Below, piece after piece: positions 5,259-5,379 of a stretch of 5,379 nt of DNA (the first letter of the stretch is position 1; each line of letters opens with the position of its first letter). A program made the translations under genes and the position numbers. This stretch comes from REEB48 sp964355085 (lineage in GTDB: Bacteria > Patescibacteriota > Minisyncoccia > UBA6257 > 02-FULL-45-10c), in NCBI GenBank assembly GCA_964355085.1, contig CAYHBW010000034.1, forward strand, positions 1-5,379, in the 5' to 3' direction. A model generated the notes under the pieces. It was given only the letters and a program-made list of their open reading frames with translations. It searched no databases and was not told the origin of the DNA.

Positions 5259-5287
5259 TTGACAAAATATGTATTTTAGTGTATAAT
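5259..5287 (+). promoter_or_regulatory. Perfect-consensus sigma-70 promoter after ychF
   Basis: TTGACA (5259-5264), a 17-base spacer and TATAAT (5282-5287) match the consensus at all twelve positions. It starts 2 bases after the ychF stop, with no terminator between. Transcription should begin near 5294, leaving a leader of about 32 bases. Confidence 0.9.
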
Positions 5288-5312
5288 AAGTAGAGTAAGT
5301 CAGATTCGATAA

Positions 5313-5319
5313 AAGGAGG
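5313..5319 (+). promoter_or_regulatory. Strong Shine-Dalgarno of the last gene
   Basis: AAGGAGG lies 6 bases before the ATG at 5326. It fixes this start and, with the promoter above, predicts high expression. Confidence 0.88.
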
Positions 5320-5325
5320 CGAGTC

Positions 5326-5379
5326 ATGGAAAGGCCGATAGGACTTCCGCCGACATGCATCTTCGCATTCGGCTTCCCG
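5326..5379 (+). CDS. Start of an unidentified gene, cut by the right edge
   Basis: Eighteen codons are visible (MERPIGLPPTCIFAFGFP), too few to recognise a family. The segment is proline-rich and then hydrophobic, but it does not make a convincing signal peptide, having only one arginine and several prolines. Support for a real gene comes from context: a perfect promoter, a leader of about 32 bases and a strong Shine-Dalgarno at ideal spacing. Expression is expected to be high and independent of ychF, apart from readthrough because no terminator lies between. Confidence 0.72.
   Translation, partial: MERPIGLPPTCIFAFGFP

Noticed and set aside
1..5379. CRISPR array, tRNA, rRNA, transposase or insertion sequence
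   Set aside because: I saw no regularly spaced direct repeats, no cloverleaf with a CCA or T-arm pattern, and no transposase-like protein on either strand.

Overview
The window is 5379 bases of compact bacterial chromosome with short intergenic gaps. I read it as a Candidate Phyla Radiation (Patescibacteria) genome, probably of Parcubacteria type. The reasons are the style of the small ArsR-like regulator, an uncharacterised 118-residue neighbour resembling families I recall from those genomes, a GC-rich multi-hairpin intergenic element, and several genes that appear to be transcribed without a leader. This assignment is inference: no rRNA or other strong taxonomic marker is present. All five complete genes stop at TGA, so the code is not one that reassigns UGA (as in Gracilibacteria or Absconditabacteria).

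Layout. 1-1648 (minus): the first 549 codons of a multi-spanning membrane glycosyltransferase of the PMT/ArnT (GT-C) type, running off the left edge. 1649-1782: a divergent intergenic region with a promoter for each neighbour and, between them, a perfect 38-bp palindrome. 1783-2437 (plus): a two-gene unit made of a 93-residue ArsR-like winged-helix regulator and a 118-residue protein of unknown function. A near-copy of the palindrome core spans the regulator's stop codon and lies just before the second gene. 2435-2580: a three-way-junction-like repeat element, then back-to-back terminators for the converging units. 2581-3570 (minus): a metallo-beta-lactamase-fold phosphodiesterase-like hydrolase with its own promoter and a strong ribosome binding site. 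3655-4161 (minus): a CYTH-domain protein whose last codons form half of its own terminator. 4162-4246: divergent promoters. 4247-5257 (plus): the P-loop NTPase YchF. 5259-5379: a perfect-consensus sigma-70 promoter, a strong ribosome binding site and the first 18 codons of an unidentified gene.

How the parts work together. The genes do not form one pathway; each unit seems to have its own promoter. The best candidate for an undescribed system is the regulator plus 118-residue protein pair. The related palindromic sites at its front and in its middle suggest an autoregulated module that may also control the divergent glycosyltransferase. A second theme is two kinds of translation start: the glycosyltransferase, regulator and ychF starts have no Shine-Dalgarno and lie 7-9 bases after a -10 box (leaderless), while the hydrolase and the last gene have roughly 32-base leaders with strong AAGGAGG sites.
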